Positions 36,101-51,100 are shown, counted from the stretch's first letter. The stretch is DNA of 64,000 nt from Cryptomeria japonica (GCF_030272615.1 NC_081412.1:544718370-544782369); one strand, 5' to 3'. Notes: a model not told the origin generated them from the letters alone. Translations and numbers: made by a program.

Positions 36101-39100
36101 ACAAAATGTGAAATATTTTCACATAAGTTTGGGGATCACCTTGCCCATTATATTTCTCGAGAGAATGAACCTCAATGTTTTTTAGGATAAGAGTACAAAT
36201 GATGTCATCAAAAAGAAGGGTAGTAGTATCACATCTAGGAAGATTGAATTTGGATTGGGTTATAGAAGTCAATTTTTGTTACAAATATTAAAAATATAGA
36301 TAATTATTTATAGTGGCCTCAAGGGATGAATTGAAGTTGAACCTACTAGATTGTGATGGAGGTGTAGCATTATGATAGGTAGGTTGAAAATTATGATAAG
36401 TGGGTAAATGAGAGAATTGAGAAACAAATTGAAGGTTAATGGAATGAGGCATGTAGGAGTATTGATTAATAGGCTTCTTCCCATTACTAACATGTGTAGA
36501 ATTAAAATTTTCTTTAGAGGTAGCCATTATGAAAGATGTATATGTAGTCACAATAGGAGAAGATGTAGGAATGGGAATGGAAAGTTCAACTTGATTTGTA
36601 GGATTAGAATGACCAAGCACTTTGACATAAATTTTTGTTATCAGAGCATTACTATCAACAATATAAGAAATTTCACAAAACACATTCACACCATGTTCAT
36701 TATTTTCAATAAATCTCCTCAATCCCTCAATCAAGGGGAGTACCTCTCCACCCATGTGTTTTTTAAACACATATTCTTATTGAAACTCTTCAGAATAAAT
36801 TGTCAGGCTTATCCAATTTTGAATAGTCACTTGAGTTAAAGATTCATACTCTCCATGAGAAGCATGAGGGTAATGCTTTTTCATATGAGGGGAATGTTTT
36901 TTCATAATTTTAAATATATGTCTTGTATAGGAATAGATGATTCACCCAAGCATGTCAATAATAGGTTAGTCAACTCAAGCTCAACACAGTTTGAGATAGG
37001 TTATTGATGGTTGCTTCAGTGGATGGATTAAAATTGGACATATTGGATTGGAATAAAAGAGTAACATTATTGTATGTAGGTTGAGGTTGAGAGTAAGGAG
37101 ATGGAACACTATGATATGTAGTTAAACGAGAGGACTGGGTAACAAATGGAAGACTCACAAAAGGAGGTATAAAATAACTTTGATTAAAAAAGTTGCCCCC
37201 TCGACTAACATGTGTAGGATTAACATTTTGTGTGGAAGTAGTCATGATAGAATATGTGAATGTAGACACACTAGGAAAGGATGTAGGCATAGGAATATAA
37301 TGATTAACTTGTCTAGCAGCTTGCGTGTAACCAAGGACTTCGACATAACTTTTGGTAGGCATGATATTAAAGTCAACAGTATGAGCAAGGCCATACAACA
37401 AACCATCACCAAGTTTATCATTTTAAACCATTCTCTTTAATCCTTCAATCAATACGATTTCCTCACGTTTTGGGTATTGTTGACTCATCCATTATTGAAG
37501 ATTTTCAAATTGATTGTCATTATTCTCTAATTGATAAACAAAACCTATTTAGTGATATCATGAGAATTATGAAGAATGAGGATAAATGACATCATTAGTT
37601 TGATTAGAGGAACCACAAACATTCTCATGAAATAAGTTACCCAAATTAGGTTCCATATCCTTAGTAAGTAAAACTAGGGAAGCCTTAATTAAATAAATTC
37701 TTCTCATAGGAATATTGTAGGTAGGGCTAATGGTAGTAAAATTATGATTAAATAATCCAAATTTTTTTAAAATTAACCAATTAATTGAGGAATTTGATTT
37801 GTGAATTTGATACATAAATGCATCTAGATCATACAATAGCATATCATAAAGATCAAAAAATAGATTTGAAAATTTATGCAACCCACAAGTAAATTTTAGA
37901 ATTATAAATTAGTGTTTTTGTATATTGAACCACTAAATTTATGAAATTCAATTAAAATTTAGATCTATGAGTGAAAATTTGAATTTGAAATTGCATAAGT
38001 AATTATATCTTAAATAATTCATCCAAATTAGACAATCCACAAGCTCAATTTTAGGATTTAAAATTAGGGTTTTTGTGAATTTAACCTCTAAATTTTTTAA
38101 ATTCAATTGGAAGTCAAACTTGTAAATGTAAATTTGAATTTGCAAATGCACAAACACTCAGATCAAAAAAAAATAATTAGAATTAAGGGTGTAAGGAATC
38201 AGGTTCACCAAAATGTTATGGTGAAAAACTTAGGGTTTCCACCACAAGAAGGGAGAAGACCACTAATTTTTTCCTAGGGACCACCACATTAGAGAAGGGT
38301 GAACCCCATAGATCTAACCCCAAATCAAAAAGGATAGGGATGATAATTCTTATTGAATTTATTGGATAAGGATTTGATTCCTTCTTTTAAGTTGAATTGT
38401 GAAAATGTTAAAATTAGGGTAAATGTGTTGAAATTGAAGTAATTATGCATAAATAGTGAGCTATAGTTGTTCTATAGAGCCACGAACCTAGATCTGAGAA
38501 ATATGTGTGTTTAGATTTGTTCACACAAGTCATCCCAAAATATTTGGATCAAAATGCCCATCCCTCTGGTCCTCCATACGTTTTGTCATTCAAAGGGGAA
38601 TTTGTTCGTGTTTGCGAATAAAGCCTATCCTGAGAATTATATATTTGCACATATTCTTGCGCAAAGTGGATAAGGGAAAATGGTTGGGAATAGCGGTTTG
38701 CCTTAGGTCAAACCTTGGTTTTGGAATTTACCATTAAATAGAAATGAAATATAAACGTATTGTTATAATTAAATGATTTACTTTTAAGAGAAATAGTGAA
38801 TAATGTATGAAAAGATAAAGTTATACCTTTCTATGGATTTTTGTTTGTCTCCACAAGGAATTAGGGTTTCATGTAGTCTTCATAAACATAGGACATGAAT
38901 GTCAACTCCAATGCTTGAACCTTGACCTTACTTCTACTCCAATTATTGAAAGAAGACTAATTGCTTGCTCACTTGAATTTGAATGCTTGATTGCTTGATG
39001 GATATGATAGTTCATCCCAAAATGAGAGGGGTAGACCTCCTTTTATACATGCTTGTCACAAAGAAACTTAATTTTCTGACATGACCCGAGATGTGATCTA

Positions 39101-42100
39101 GGTTCTCGCTCAAATCATATTACTATCAAGAGATCCCAAAATGGACCATAATTGAGAGGACTGAATGGCTAGCACCTTGGTCCTAACTAATTAGGGACAT
39201 GGGAAGTTGGGGAGAAAGTGTGCATGATGAAAATTTTGAGTTTAGTGAATGGTGTGAGTAGAATCAAGGCTTAAATCAGGGCTGGACAAAAATGCTAAGG
39301 TGAGGGCCCAAATGAGGAAAAAATTATAAGGGAGTAAAATTTATAATGCTACACCTTTGATATGAAACTCTTAGTTTGAATTATCACAAAGGGTTGGATG
39401 TTTCTTAATTGATATTAATACATGCCTTCATCATTAAGGAACACATAAAACTTGATCATGATTATTGAAACTTGAATTCTTGAATCCTTGATTATAGAAT
39501 TTTTCTCAATTGCCTTCAATATGCTTGACTGGATGCTCATAGGATTGGTACTTGATGTAGGTTATAGTTCAAATGAGGGGAGAAATGTGTTTATATATGC
39601 AACTTACACCTTTTGTAATGTAATCTTTAATGAAGGTCGATGTCAACAAAACACTCATGCTAATTTAAAATATTATTGTTGTAATTTCAATTTGGGGTGA
39701 AACTTCTTGGCCAAGGGATTTAGGTGCCCCTATCCACTATTGCAATGGTGTTAGGAACCTTTTCCATACCAATCTAGGCTAGAGAAAAGGTCTTTTAGTA
39801 GAGGATTTCACCAAGCTTCAAGAAACAATCCTAAAACTAAGCACAATCATACATGAATCAAGCACAACCACCAAAATGAGTCCAAAGTGAGTGTGAAACT
39901 ATACATGTATATAATTTACTAAACTATAGTGTCTTAATCTAATGACTTGATATATAAAGAGATCATCCACTAAGAATTCCCTAACTAAACTTAAGTAAGT
40001 AGGTGTGAATAGGACCAATAAAGAAAACCTACTTATTCAAACTAAAATTCCCTTCAATACAACTTATCTAATGACAATTCCCAACTAGTCTACTATTAGG
40101 TAGTCATGTATAAAGGATTGTCTCACAAATAGAGAAAAAGAGAAAAAATTATAGGAAAAATGCCTTTGTATCATAGAAAAAATTACAATAATCTCTCAAA
40201 GAGAATGAGAACGATAAAAACCCTATATGAGGAAAACATTCGCCATAATATAGAAGAGATATAATTTGAAGTCCCCAAACTCTATCCATTTATAATAAAA
40301 TGATTAGATAGAAGGCATAGAGTGGAATAAGTTATTGTGTTTCTCATATGAGGGTGCACATATGTTTGGCATGTCCACATGTCCTAGATAATTGAGATAT
40401 AAATTAAATAAAAAGGGATAACTTTATTATATAGAATGGGGAGACAAAAACTTACAAGTTTTATAACCCAATAATTGAAAAGGTTATAATTAGTAGATGC
40501 GTAACTAATACAAGAAGAAATGTGTGACAAAAATATAGTGAAACAAATAGAGTATTATCATAAGTTTACTTCAAAATAATTGTAGTAGGTATTATCTACA
40601 TGGTATATGCTTCCACGACTACTAAAACTCAACAAAGTGGTTGAAAAGTGACAACTTCATCAAGTATAAGGTCATCCACACATTTTACAACAAAAATTTT
40701 AGGTGTAGGATCATCAAGTCTAAACATTTTAGATACACTCCAAGTAATATATGAAATAAAACATTGTAATGTCTCAAAGAGAAAACAGTAAGCCTAAGAA
40801 ATATCATTAATCAACATGAAGGAAAAATAATGTTTATTTGTTTTCTCTTTTACCTTTTTTTCTACGAGTAATTAATCTAGATCATTTGAAAGAAGGAATT
40901 ATCGATCAAAATTGGTATAAGCCAAGCATAAAGGAAATTGATTCTATAGACAAGAATCACACATGGGATTTAGTGGATTTTCTAGAAGGAAAATATTTAA
41001 TGGGAGTAAAATGGGTCTATAAGAAAAAGTTCAAAGAAAAATAACACGTACAAAAGCATAATACAAGGCTGGTGTTGACTACAATGAAATATTTTCTCCA
41101 ATAGTTTTTCTAGAAATAGCCAGAATACTATTGATAATCATAGCCACAAAAAGAGGCCAATATTACTATATGGATGTAAAATGCACATTTATGATTGGTT
41201 TCTATAAGAAGTATATGTATAGCAACCACTAAGATGTGCTATTTTAGGGCATAATGACAATATATATAGTCTCAAGAAAGTGCTCTGTAAACTTTAATAA
41301 GATCTCTGAGTATCATATGGTAGAATTGATTTTAACCTTCTATAGAATGTATTTAATAAGTGGAGAAAAAATTTTAAATTATAATTGTAAATATATATAT
41401 ATAAATGGTTTGCATTGACATGTTTTTTATAACATTGTTTGTTCAAATGATCCATGAAGAAATAATTTGAGATGACCAATATAGGTATCATGAAATACTT
41501 TCTTGGTCTTTACTTACATCAATTAGAAAGTGTCATATTCATTTCTCAAGCCAAATCTATCATAAACATGTTTTTGTTTTTTTATTGGATGGTTTAATAG
41601 TAAACCCATAGATCTATTTAGATACCTAATATGGGATCAAATTCCCTACATTAAAACCTCTTTAACTAAAAACAAAGAGATAAGGGGTAACCATTCCATG
41701 ATCCTTGGTATGTTCATTTAAAATAATTTGACTTCACTAGTCCAAGAAGGCAACATTGAATAATAGAGATATAATTTAAAAATTTTCAATATAGAAAATG
41801 GTAAGCCAACACGAACACTAGTTTTTTATTAGTGTAAAATAGGTTTTACAAGAAACTAAAACCCATAACAAAATAAATAGTCATTAAAGATAAACCAGAC
41901 GCCAAGCCACATCGGGCCAATAGAAACAAAAACAACAAAAATAGGGTCTAACAACTTAGAGATTAAAAAGAGGGAGCGGGAGAAGGGAGTGGATTTGAAT
42001 TTGAACTTAGGACAGGGCGGGAAACCTTGTAATGGACAAGCAAACTAGGGAGCTGGTGGAAAGGACAAATCTCGAAACTTTCCTGACTCCTCTTAGCTGA

Positions 42101-45100
42101 ATGGAAAGGATCCGACGAATGGGCACCCACAAGGTGGTGACAAACCTCTCGATCTTGATGGGGTGAGGGGAGAATCATGTGATGGAGATAGCCCAAGGCA
42201 GGGACCCATTTGAAGGGACATCGGTCGGTCGTGGACATCTTTGTTCGGTGTCAAACTGAGTGGAAAGTCTTCACTCCCTTTAGTGCATAATATCTCATAA
42301 CTGGAAAAGGGTATATTTTCTATTCAAGTTCCAAATCGAGTGATTGAGCATAACATTAACGTTATGGCTCTAACTCTGGTTTAAATTTTTTTAGGCTCTA
42401 GACTGAATATTGATGTTGTCAAGGCATTTGCTAAATGTAAATAGGTGCTCAAAGGTAAAGTGGACATCACAGCCATGTCCAAAGGTGCATTGTCTATGTT
42501 CTTTTCATGTGAGGAAGACATGTAGAGGTTGCTTTGTGATGGCCCTTGGTTGAATGGAAAATATACGCTTGATATGCGAAAGATGGACCTAATTGAATCT
42601 TTTTTTATACAAACTCATGTTTGGATCATATTACTAGGCCTTCCATTTGAGTTTTGGGTTGAAGATATTCTCAAAGGAATTGCTAGTTCCTTTGGGGAAC
42701 TCTTATCTATCGACCCTATTACAACGGCTAGAAGAAGAGTCACCTTTGCAAGGATTTGTGTGGGAGTTAGGAAAGGAAAGGATATGCCTTTATCTATTGA
42801 GATTAACTCTAGATTAGGGATGTGGGTCCAACCTATAGAATATGAAGGTTTCCCTTTTGCATGTTTTCACTACAAAAATTAGGGAATCCTGCTAAAAAAA
42901 TGCCCTCTATAGGCTATCAAAGAGAAAGAGAAGAAAGAAAAGACAACACAATGGAGAGAAAAAATTTTTGCTAAGCAACTAGTGATTGTTGAAGAAAAAA
43001 AAGTGGTAGAAGAAGCCTAGAGTGTAATCATCCCTGACACTTTTGAGCAATAGGGGAACATTAATTTGGAAAACCCTAAAAACCATGTATGAAGATGGGA
43101 AAGAGAATGAAATAGGAAAAGACGAGAGGGAATGGAAAAACACCATTCAAGATGAACAACAAAGTGATAACCTAGAAGATGGAGAAATGCAGGTGGTTTT
43201 GCAGACCAAGAAGGAAGTGGATTCAAATAGCACTATGAAAAATACCAACAGAGATTCTCTAGATTTGACTATAAGGATTTCCAGAGGTATTTGATCATTG
43301 GAGGGAACTCGTCATCAAAATCACAACAATCAGTGGATATGGTGAAATCTACCTTCCAACTATCCCCAATGACTTCATTACTTAACATAAGTGCTAAGTG
43401 GCCTAAGGATGATGTCTTAAAGAAGAAGACAACCACCCTGAACAACCAAGAGGATGATATCCAGAATAATGAAGCTGTGGAACGAAAGAAAGTTGGATAA
43501 AAGGGGCCAAAATCAACCCCTCAAGCTACTCTATTCAAGACAAGAAATAGGAATAAGGTTGATACGGGTTTTATCCCTTCTCCCCCTGGAAGAAGATCAG
43601 CAATCTAGATCAGAGATCAAGAGGCAAGCAAGAATATAGTGGATGGTACTTAGATGACCACCCTTGAGGTATGTTCCCTAAAAAGAAAATTAAACTTGTT
43701 TCATGGAATATTCATGGATTGAATAGTCCACACAAACAAGAGGTTCTTAGAAATTTAGTAAGAGAGCATAAATCGGATATTATTCTTATCCAAGAAACTA
43801 AAATGACTAAAGAGAAAGTTGAGAAGATTAATATTTTCAAGTATGGTGGAGTTTTAGGAGGTAGCTCGGATGGTGCTTCTAGGGGCATTGCTATTTTCTG
43901 GAATCTAAGGCATGTTACTGGGGTGCATGTTAAGAAGAACAGTGATTTGGTGGCTCCTGACTAAAATTTATGCCCCTAATAATAGACTAGGTAGATGTAA
44001 ATTTTGGAAGAAGCTAGAGACCATTTGGTCTTCTCTTAAGGATGATTGGTGGATGGTAATGGGGGACTTCAATACCCCTCTCCATGGAAATGAGAAGTTT
44101 GGGGACGTCCCATCTCAGTTAGATAGTAGAATGGACCTGTTGAACTTTATTAATAACCAGGGTCTGCATAATATTGATCTCCAAGGGGACAATTTTACCT
44201 GGACCAGCCGAATGGTGGGTGGAGAACTTATTTAAGTCAAATTAGATAGGGCCCTTATCTCTAATGATTAGTTTAGCCATTATATGTACTCCCTATCAGC
44301 TATTTCACGGATTAGTTTGGACCACTTTCTTATGGTTCTTATGGTAGAGAATATGTGTGAAAAGAAACTTCTCATTTAGATTTGAAAGGATGTGGTTGGA
44401 ACATCCTAACCTTGAGAAGGCCATTGAGGAGTGGTAGTCGATTGATGTCAAAGAGACTGCTATGTATAGAATGGTGAAAAAATTAAAGCATGTGAAAGAT
44501 AATATTAAGAAATGGAACAAGGAAGTTTGGGGGATCTTCTTGTCACCAAATCCAAAACCCAGCTTGAGCTAAAGGAAATACAGGATAAAATCCAAACCAG
44601 TGGATATAATGAGATATCTATCAGAGGGGAAAATGAAGTTCTTGTCAAGTATCATAAGATCATCAAAAAAGAAGAAGAATTTTGGAAATAGCGGTCTAGA
44701 TCTCTTTGGCTTAAAGCTGGGGACAGATATACCAAGCTGTTCCATATAACTACTATGAAACATAATGTTGCTAATAGGATTTCTAAATTGAGAATTGGTG
44801 TAATTGAAACTAGAAAGGATGAAGAGATTGGGAATGAAGCTAGGAATTTCTTCAAATCTCTTCTCTCTGCAGATAGCGGTCTGGATGATCTTTCCGACAG
44901 GGCCCTCTTAGAGACCATTCCTTCCATCATTAATATTGTTCAGAACAAGGCTTTGGTTGCCATTCCTTCTTAGGAGAAAGTTAAGAAAGTGGTGTTCTCC
45001 TTTGATGGCAATAAAGCCCTGGGATAGGATGTATTCCCATTGTTCTTCTTTCAATGTTTTTGGAACATTCTCAAATTTGATCTAGCTAAGGGAGTGCAAG

Positions 45101-48100
45101 AATTTTTTGGGGCTAGGATTATCTTAAAGGAACTCAATGCCACTTTTCTGGTTTTGATTCCCAAACATCCAAGAGTTGATTTAATGGATCAATTCAGACT
45201 GATAAGTTTATATAATTATTTCTATAAAATTATCTCAAAGGTGTTTACTAGCAGATTGCTCGCGATTCTGCCTTATGTTATATCGCCTCAATGGAGTGGC
45301 TTCATTCCTGGTAGATAAATCCTTGACTCTATCATCACTATTCATGAAAATATTCACTCGCTAGTGGAATCAAAGAAGCAAGGCTTCTTGATGAAATTGG
45401 ATTTGTCTAAAGCCTATGATCGTGTGAACTGGGGGTTTTTGGAAAAGGTGCTTAGTGCTTTTGGTTTCTGTGATAAGTTTATTCAATTGGTTGATCAACT
45501 TATCTCAACTCCTTCTTTCTCTATCATTGTGAATGGTGTTCCTTCCCCCTTATTTAAAAATTCTAGGGGCATCAGTTAGGGGGATCCCATCTCCCCTATT
45601 TTGTTCATTATTCTGGTTGAGTTTCTGGGAAGATTTATAAGAAAATTTGTCTCTCAGGGTCTTTTGTTGGGGGTCTCTCCCTCTTCTGGATTCAAATATT
45701 GTTACCACCAACAATTTGTTGATGATGCCATTTTAATGGGTACTTCATCGATCAAAGAAGCATCTATTATGAAGAATATTCTCAATACTTATAGTTTAGC
45801 TTTGGGTCAAGCAATCAATCAGGAGAAAAGATCTATATTCTTCTTCAACACCCTAGAGGATAGATAGAATAGGATGGCCTAGATCCTTGGTTTCCAAATT
45901 GGCCAACCCACATCTATTTACCTGGGTCTTCCTTTGGGCACGAAACCTAAGGATTTTTTTGGAATAGTCCGGTTGATAGATTCAGTAGGAAGCTAGCTGG
46001 GTGGAAAGGAACCCTTCTTAGCCAAGTAGGTAAAATCCAGCTTTTAAAATCTTCATTCCTAAGTCTTTCGGTTTATGCTTTAAGCCTCTTCAAAATACCT
46101 AGTAAATTTGCAGATGCTATTGAGAAAATTCAGAAAGGTTTCATATGGTCTGGTGTTGAGGAGAATAAGAGAGTTGCCCTCATTGCCTGGGATAATGTCT
46201 GCAAACTAAAAAAGGTGGGGGGACTTGGCCTAAGAAATTTTAGAACCTTGAACAAGACCCTATTGGCCAAAAAAATATGGATAATCTATCAGGGAACTAG
46301 TTAGTGGAATGAAATTTGGAAGGCTAAATATTTATGTGTGATCCCTACCATGAAAAATTTCCTTGCCTCTGATTAGATACCAAGTGGCTCTACTATTTGG
46401 AATAGTGTTGCTCATGCTAAAGGTATTGTGAGTTTGGGAAAAGTTTAGGCCATTGGTAATGGTTGAAAGGTGGAATTCTGGGATGATGCCTTGATTGGAG
46501 ATGCTCCTCTCAATGATCATTGTGTTTCACAGATAATTATCCAAGCTTGTAAGGACAAGTTTGGTGTCAAAGTTACTGACTACTGGAGAGATCAAAACTA
46601 GGTGGACCTCATCTCTTTTGATGCTAACTTAAAGCAGATTAACTTAATTCTCGACAAAGCAGTTATTAATTCAAGAAAGGAGGACTACCTTGTGTGGGGT
46701 AGTACCCCTTCAGGGATTTATTCTGTGGCATCTACTATCCTTATGCTGGCTCAGTCTCAAGACTCTAGTCCATGCTGGGATAAGGCCTGGTGCTCAGGTT
46801 TGACTCCTAAAATTAATATTTTTTTATGGATTCTTTTGTAAAGTAAAATCCTAACCACAGATAACCTGAGAAAGTGGGGATTCTGCATCCCCAATAGATG
46901 CTATCTATGTCTCAAAGATGAAGAATCTATGAAACATATGTTTTATCCATAGTCCTTTTGTCCAACCTATTTGGTCAATGCTTTTTAGCATTGGGGTTTA
47001 AACTAGGTATTCCTTGAGGAGATCCAAGATTATTTCAGGAGTCAGTCTTGCAATACTAGAAAATCAACCATAGGAATTTATGGAAGTTTTCCTTTCCACA
47101 TATCCTATGGGCTATCTAGAAAGAAAGGAATAACATAATTATGATTTTCCAACACAATTCTAGAGCTGGAACATCCTAGCCCACATGAACATTAATACCA
47201 ATCAACTAAATAGAAACATGTGTTGCTAGTCTTTCCTCCCAATGATTGGATTAAGGCTAACTTTTATGGGGCTGCTAAAGGGAATCCAGAGCCAATTTGC
47301 TATGGTGGAGTTATCCAGAATTGTGTTGGATTTTGTATAGTGGTGGTGGTCTTTCCCTTGGGAAACCTCATTTGGTTGAAGATATGGGAGCCCTCCAAGC
47401 TATTAAATTAGCTCATCATCTGGGAGTAAAATTTTTACAGTAGGAGGGGGTTTCTAAAAATGTTATCAATTGCCTCCTTGGAAAGCATCAACCCTCATGG
47501 ATGATTAAAAATATCATTGACATAGCTAGGGAGATGCTTGAGGGATTTGACTAGTGTTACATTTCTCATGATTATAGAGAGGGAAACAAGAGTGTTGATT
47601 GGGTTGCCAATGAGGCAGTACAGAGCGGGCAAATCAAGATTTGGTATGGTGAGGGGGAGATCCCTCAAAAGGCATGTGAAATTTTGAATTATGAAAGATA
47701 TCATGGTAAACAAGGCACAATTTGATATCATTTCTCGATATGGTAGAGGTGTTTGTAGCATCATGAAACAGTATCGTAAGCAATTGAGAGGGAGGTACAT
47801 TATTAATTGCTATATCATCTTGCGTGCTTTGTGGGTGCTTCTTTCATTTTGAAGCGGAAGCTCAAGAAATATCCAGTTTCTTGTAGAGGCTTCTTCACTG
47901 CTAAAAAGAAAGTCTATAGAGAAGAGTAGAATTTGCTGGAAATAACAGTCAATTGATATCAATAAGAAAATAGGGGGATTTCACAAGTGCATGGAGGCAA
48001 CTAAAATTGACAAATGGTGTGACCGTCCCCAAGTTTGAGTTGTGCTGCAAGCAGCTAAAATGATGGATTACATGGAAAGAATGCAAGAAAGAAGGTCAAA

Positions 48101-51100
48101 AATCACAAGGATTTTCAGAAAGGGGTGGAATAAAAGCACCTCTACCATTGCCAGTAGGAAGGTTACGGTGAATGAGACTATGATCGCTGAGGTTATGGGT
48201 CTACCAATGGATAGTGTCAAATTATAAAGGGACCCGAAGCTATTAGATGTTGTTGTGAAGAAATTACCTAAGGACAAGGAGGAGAAATCGAAACTGGTGA
48301 AGGGAAGCCATACTTACTACTCCCCTAAAGTAATCAAGATGATTTGGTGACAAATTTTGTTTTCTATAAGGAGTTCATAACATTATATGGTAGATATACT
48401 AGGGTTTATAGCTACCATTTTTTTATTCTCAACCATTTCTGGTACAAGGAGAAAATTTCCCTCCTCTATTATTCATTTTGTGCCCTAACTATAAGGATTA
48501 TAGATGTTATCTCTAATCCCAAAACCAATCTTTCTCTGCATGAGGGTCTTATGGTGGTTCTTTACAACCATATCAATAATACCACTGTTCAACTGAATAT
48601 GGTAGAGGTTTCTAAGTCAAAGGAGGAATTGGATTATTCAGATGATGATGATGGTGAGGGTTATTACACAAAGGTGAAGGTTGAGGTGGACCCCTATAAC
48701 ACTAGGTCGAGTAAGCGTAAAAGGAAAATGGGGTAAGATGATCAGGGTAAAGGGTCAGCCAGAGGGAAGTAGAAGGGGGAAGATGATGATAGTTGGTATG
48801 AGGAAGAAGACAAGAATAAAGATGATATGGAGATAGACAACTAGGAGGTCCAAATCCTTTCCAGCCAGAAGAAAAAGGGAAAGATACTAAGTGGTGAGGA
48901 TTTGGGAGCTAAGAATCGGTCACCCCTGCATACTGGTTCCAAGGACTGTAGTGAGGGCTTGGCTGGGGAGGACACGCCTATAAAGAAAACTAAGATTGTT
49001 GAGTGGAAGGAGGTGGGAACGGGTTAATCCTTATTATATATATATATATAGGAGATCGACCTCTACTCCTAGAGGTGAACTTGGATCTCGTGGGAGACAA
49101 GACCTAGGATGGTTCCCATCTAGATATTGACCTTTCTTTCAAAAATGACATAGACTACTTCAAAAGGTCTTCTTGTGGGTTCAGAAGGAAATTACAAGCA
49201 TAAAATCCAAATAGGTCTATGAGGCCAGCAAAATTGAAGCTTTAGAAGCTATTGGCAATGGTAGATTCAATTCCCTCCCGGACTGCTTAAGTGAGCTTAC
49301 TAAAGCTATCAGCAATGCGGAGAAAATAATAAATTACCAATGCAATAGATTTCAAGCCTTGGAAGATAGAGCTGGGGCTACTGAAAAGAGGATGGAAGGG
49401 GTTGAGAAGGACTGCTTAAGTGAGCTTACTAAAGCTATCAGCAATGTGGAGAAAATAATAAATTACCAATGCAATAGATTTCAAGCCTTGGAAGATAGAG
49501 CTGGGGCTACTGAAAAGAGGATGGAAGGGGTTGAGAAGATTCCCAAAAAGATTCCAGGGTAGAGTCACAAGATTTTAAAGGCCGCCTCCGATAACAATAA
49601 GCTCCTTTTCTTTTGCTGGTTTTTGTTATCCGGTCAGCTATCTTTTCTATGTATGTTGTCTCTAGCTTTATTGATGCTTTTTAATGGCTATCTTTTGATC
49701 TAATGTTGTAAAGGGTTTCAAGGGCCCTTCAAAACTTGTTTTCCCCTAATCAAAAACTTAGAGTAAATAATGTTGTTCAACATTTGAATAGTCTTAATAT
49801 TTTTATCAATAAAATCCCTATTGAGATCAGCAAGCTCCTTCATATCGTTGGCTTTGAGTTGCTTTACTTTATCCCTACTGCAATTTCAAGATAAAGGTCC
49901 CTAGTTTGTCTATGTTTTTCCTTCTAGGATGGACTCCTTCATCTTTCTTTTTCTGCAAACTAAAATGGAGAGGGAAGCAGGAGTGGCTAAGCAGGAAACA
50001 TTAAGAAATTAAGATTTTTCATTAGTTGGTCTTCTCAATGCAATAACAACTCTTAGCTTCTCATTAACCTTTTCCATTTCCACCTCCAGGTTCATTATTT
50101 TTTCTTCATGTTTGTAACATTTGTCGCCACTTTATAACTAAGATTGAGAAGGATGTTTGTGTCATCCAAAGAGTGGGAGTTCAGGGCCCTCTATCATGCA
50201 GAAAGGTTATTGATCTTGCTTTTCAATCTAGAGATCTCCATGACCACCCAATTGAAGAAAGTAGTTTGTCCTTCCATTGTTGCATTCACCACAACCTCTA
50301 CAATCATATAATCTATAGAAAAGGGGCGTATATCTTTGTAGGGATAGTCTTACCGAATTTGGCTATAAATTCAATATAGAAGTCTAGATTCTGTTGATCC
50401 TCAACAATCCTAGTGGGATTTCCAACCACTTTTTCTTGGGAACTTTATTTCCTTAAGGATTCTCTGGAGGGGAGGGTTTTCTTTCACACCAAAGGTAGAG
50501 CCTAGCTTGAGGTTCCTTTTTTTTCCATCCGAGGATAGGAGCATAGGGGCTTTACCCTTTTTAATAGAGTCGGGGCTATAGGAGTTTGAAATAAACTCAT
50601 CCAACGGGATATAATCAGAGTCATACTTATCAAACACTTCCTTTTTAGAAATAACACCCTTTGACTTAGAAGAGGACTTCCTTTTATGGGTTCCTAGATG
50701 GAAGGCATTTTCATTAGAGGTTTCAAACTCTGATGATTCATCAATGTACATTTTAGGCATAGTGAATATTTTTCTTTCTTGAGGCCGAGGGATGAGGTTT
50801 AACCTCAAGGGATTTAACATGTTCAACAATCAAGAGAATCAAATGCTAATGGAGAATAGTGGAGCTCTGATTTTTTGGGTGAGAATTAAGACAATTGTAC
50901 AGAGATGAAAGCAGATAAGATGGAATTGTAATGCATTAATACCAACACTAATTATAAAAAGCTTGAAGTTAAGAAAGGATGACCATGGGTCTAACATTGA
51001 TCCAACATTATAGAAAAAGATGCATTGGTATCCACATGGATAGGAATAAGGTATGGTGTGAGCCTTATTTCAAAGTTCATGGAATCTCGAAAATAGAATC

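Larger units (their letters stand above)
36035..39353 (-). mobile_element. G1 Ty3 element copy 3, truncated, minus strand
   Basis: The 5' LTR is 38214-39353 (1,140 bp). On the minus strand it starts TGTAGCATTATAAATTTTAC, has a TATA box at 39040-39047 and ends ..CACCATAACA, followed by TTTTGGTGAACCTG where the primer-binding site should be. The internal region runs left through a leader and gag to about 36035, where it meets the Copia relic. There is no 3' LTR. The gag N-region occurs twice in tandem, at 37881-36970 and about 36900-36288. Confidence 0.75.
42430..47760 (+). mobile_element. Near-complete L1-type LINE with RNase H domain
   Basis: In order: ORF1 with a DUF4283-like domain and zinc-knuckle remnant, then ORF2 with APE-type endonuclease, reverse transcriptase, zf-RVT region and C-terminal RNase H. 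This is the plant L1 layout. It reads in the same direction as the GLR gene. Frames are broken by stops and shifts. Neither a poly(A) tail nor a clear target-site duplication was found. Confidence 0.9.

Noticed and set aside
41963..42238. Minus-strand 91-codon open frame before the LINE
   Set aside because: No recognisable motif, and no conserved partner in the window.
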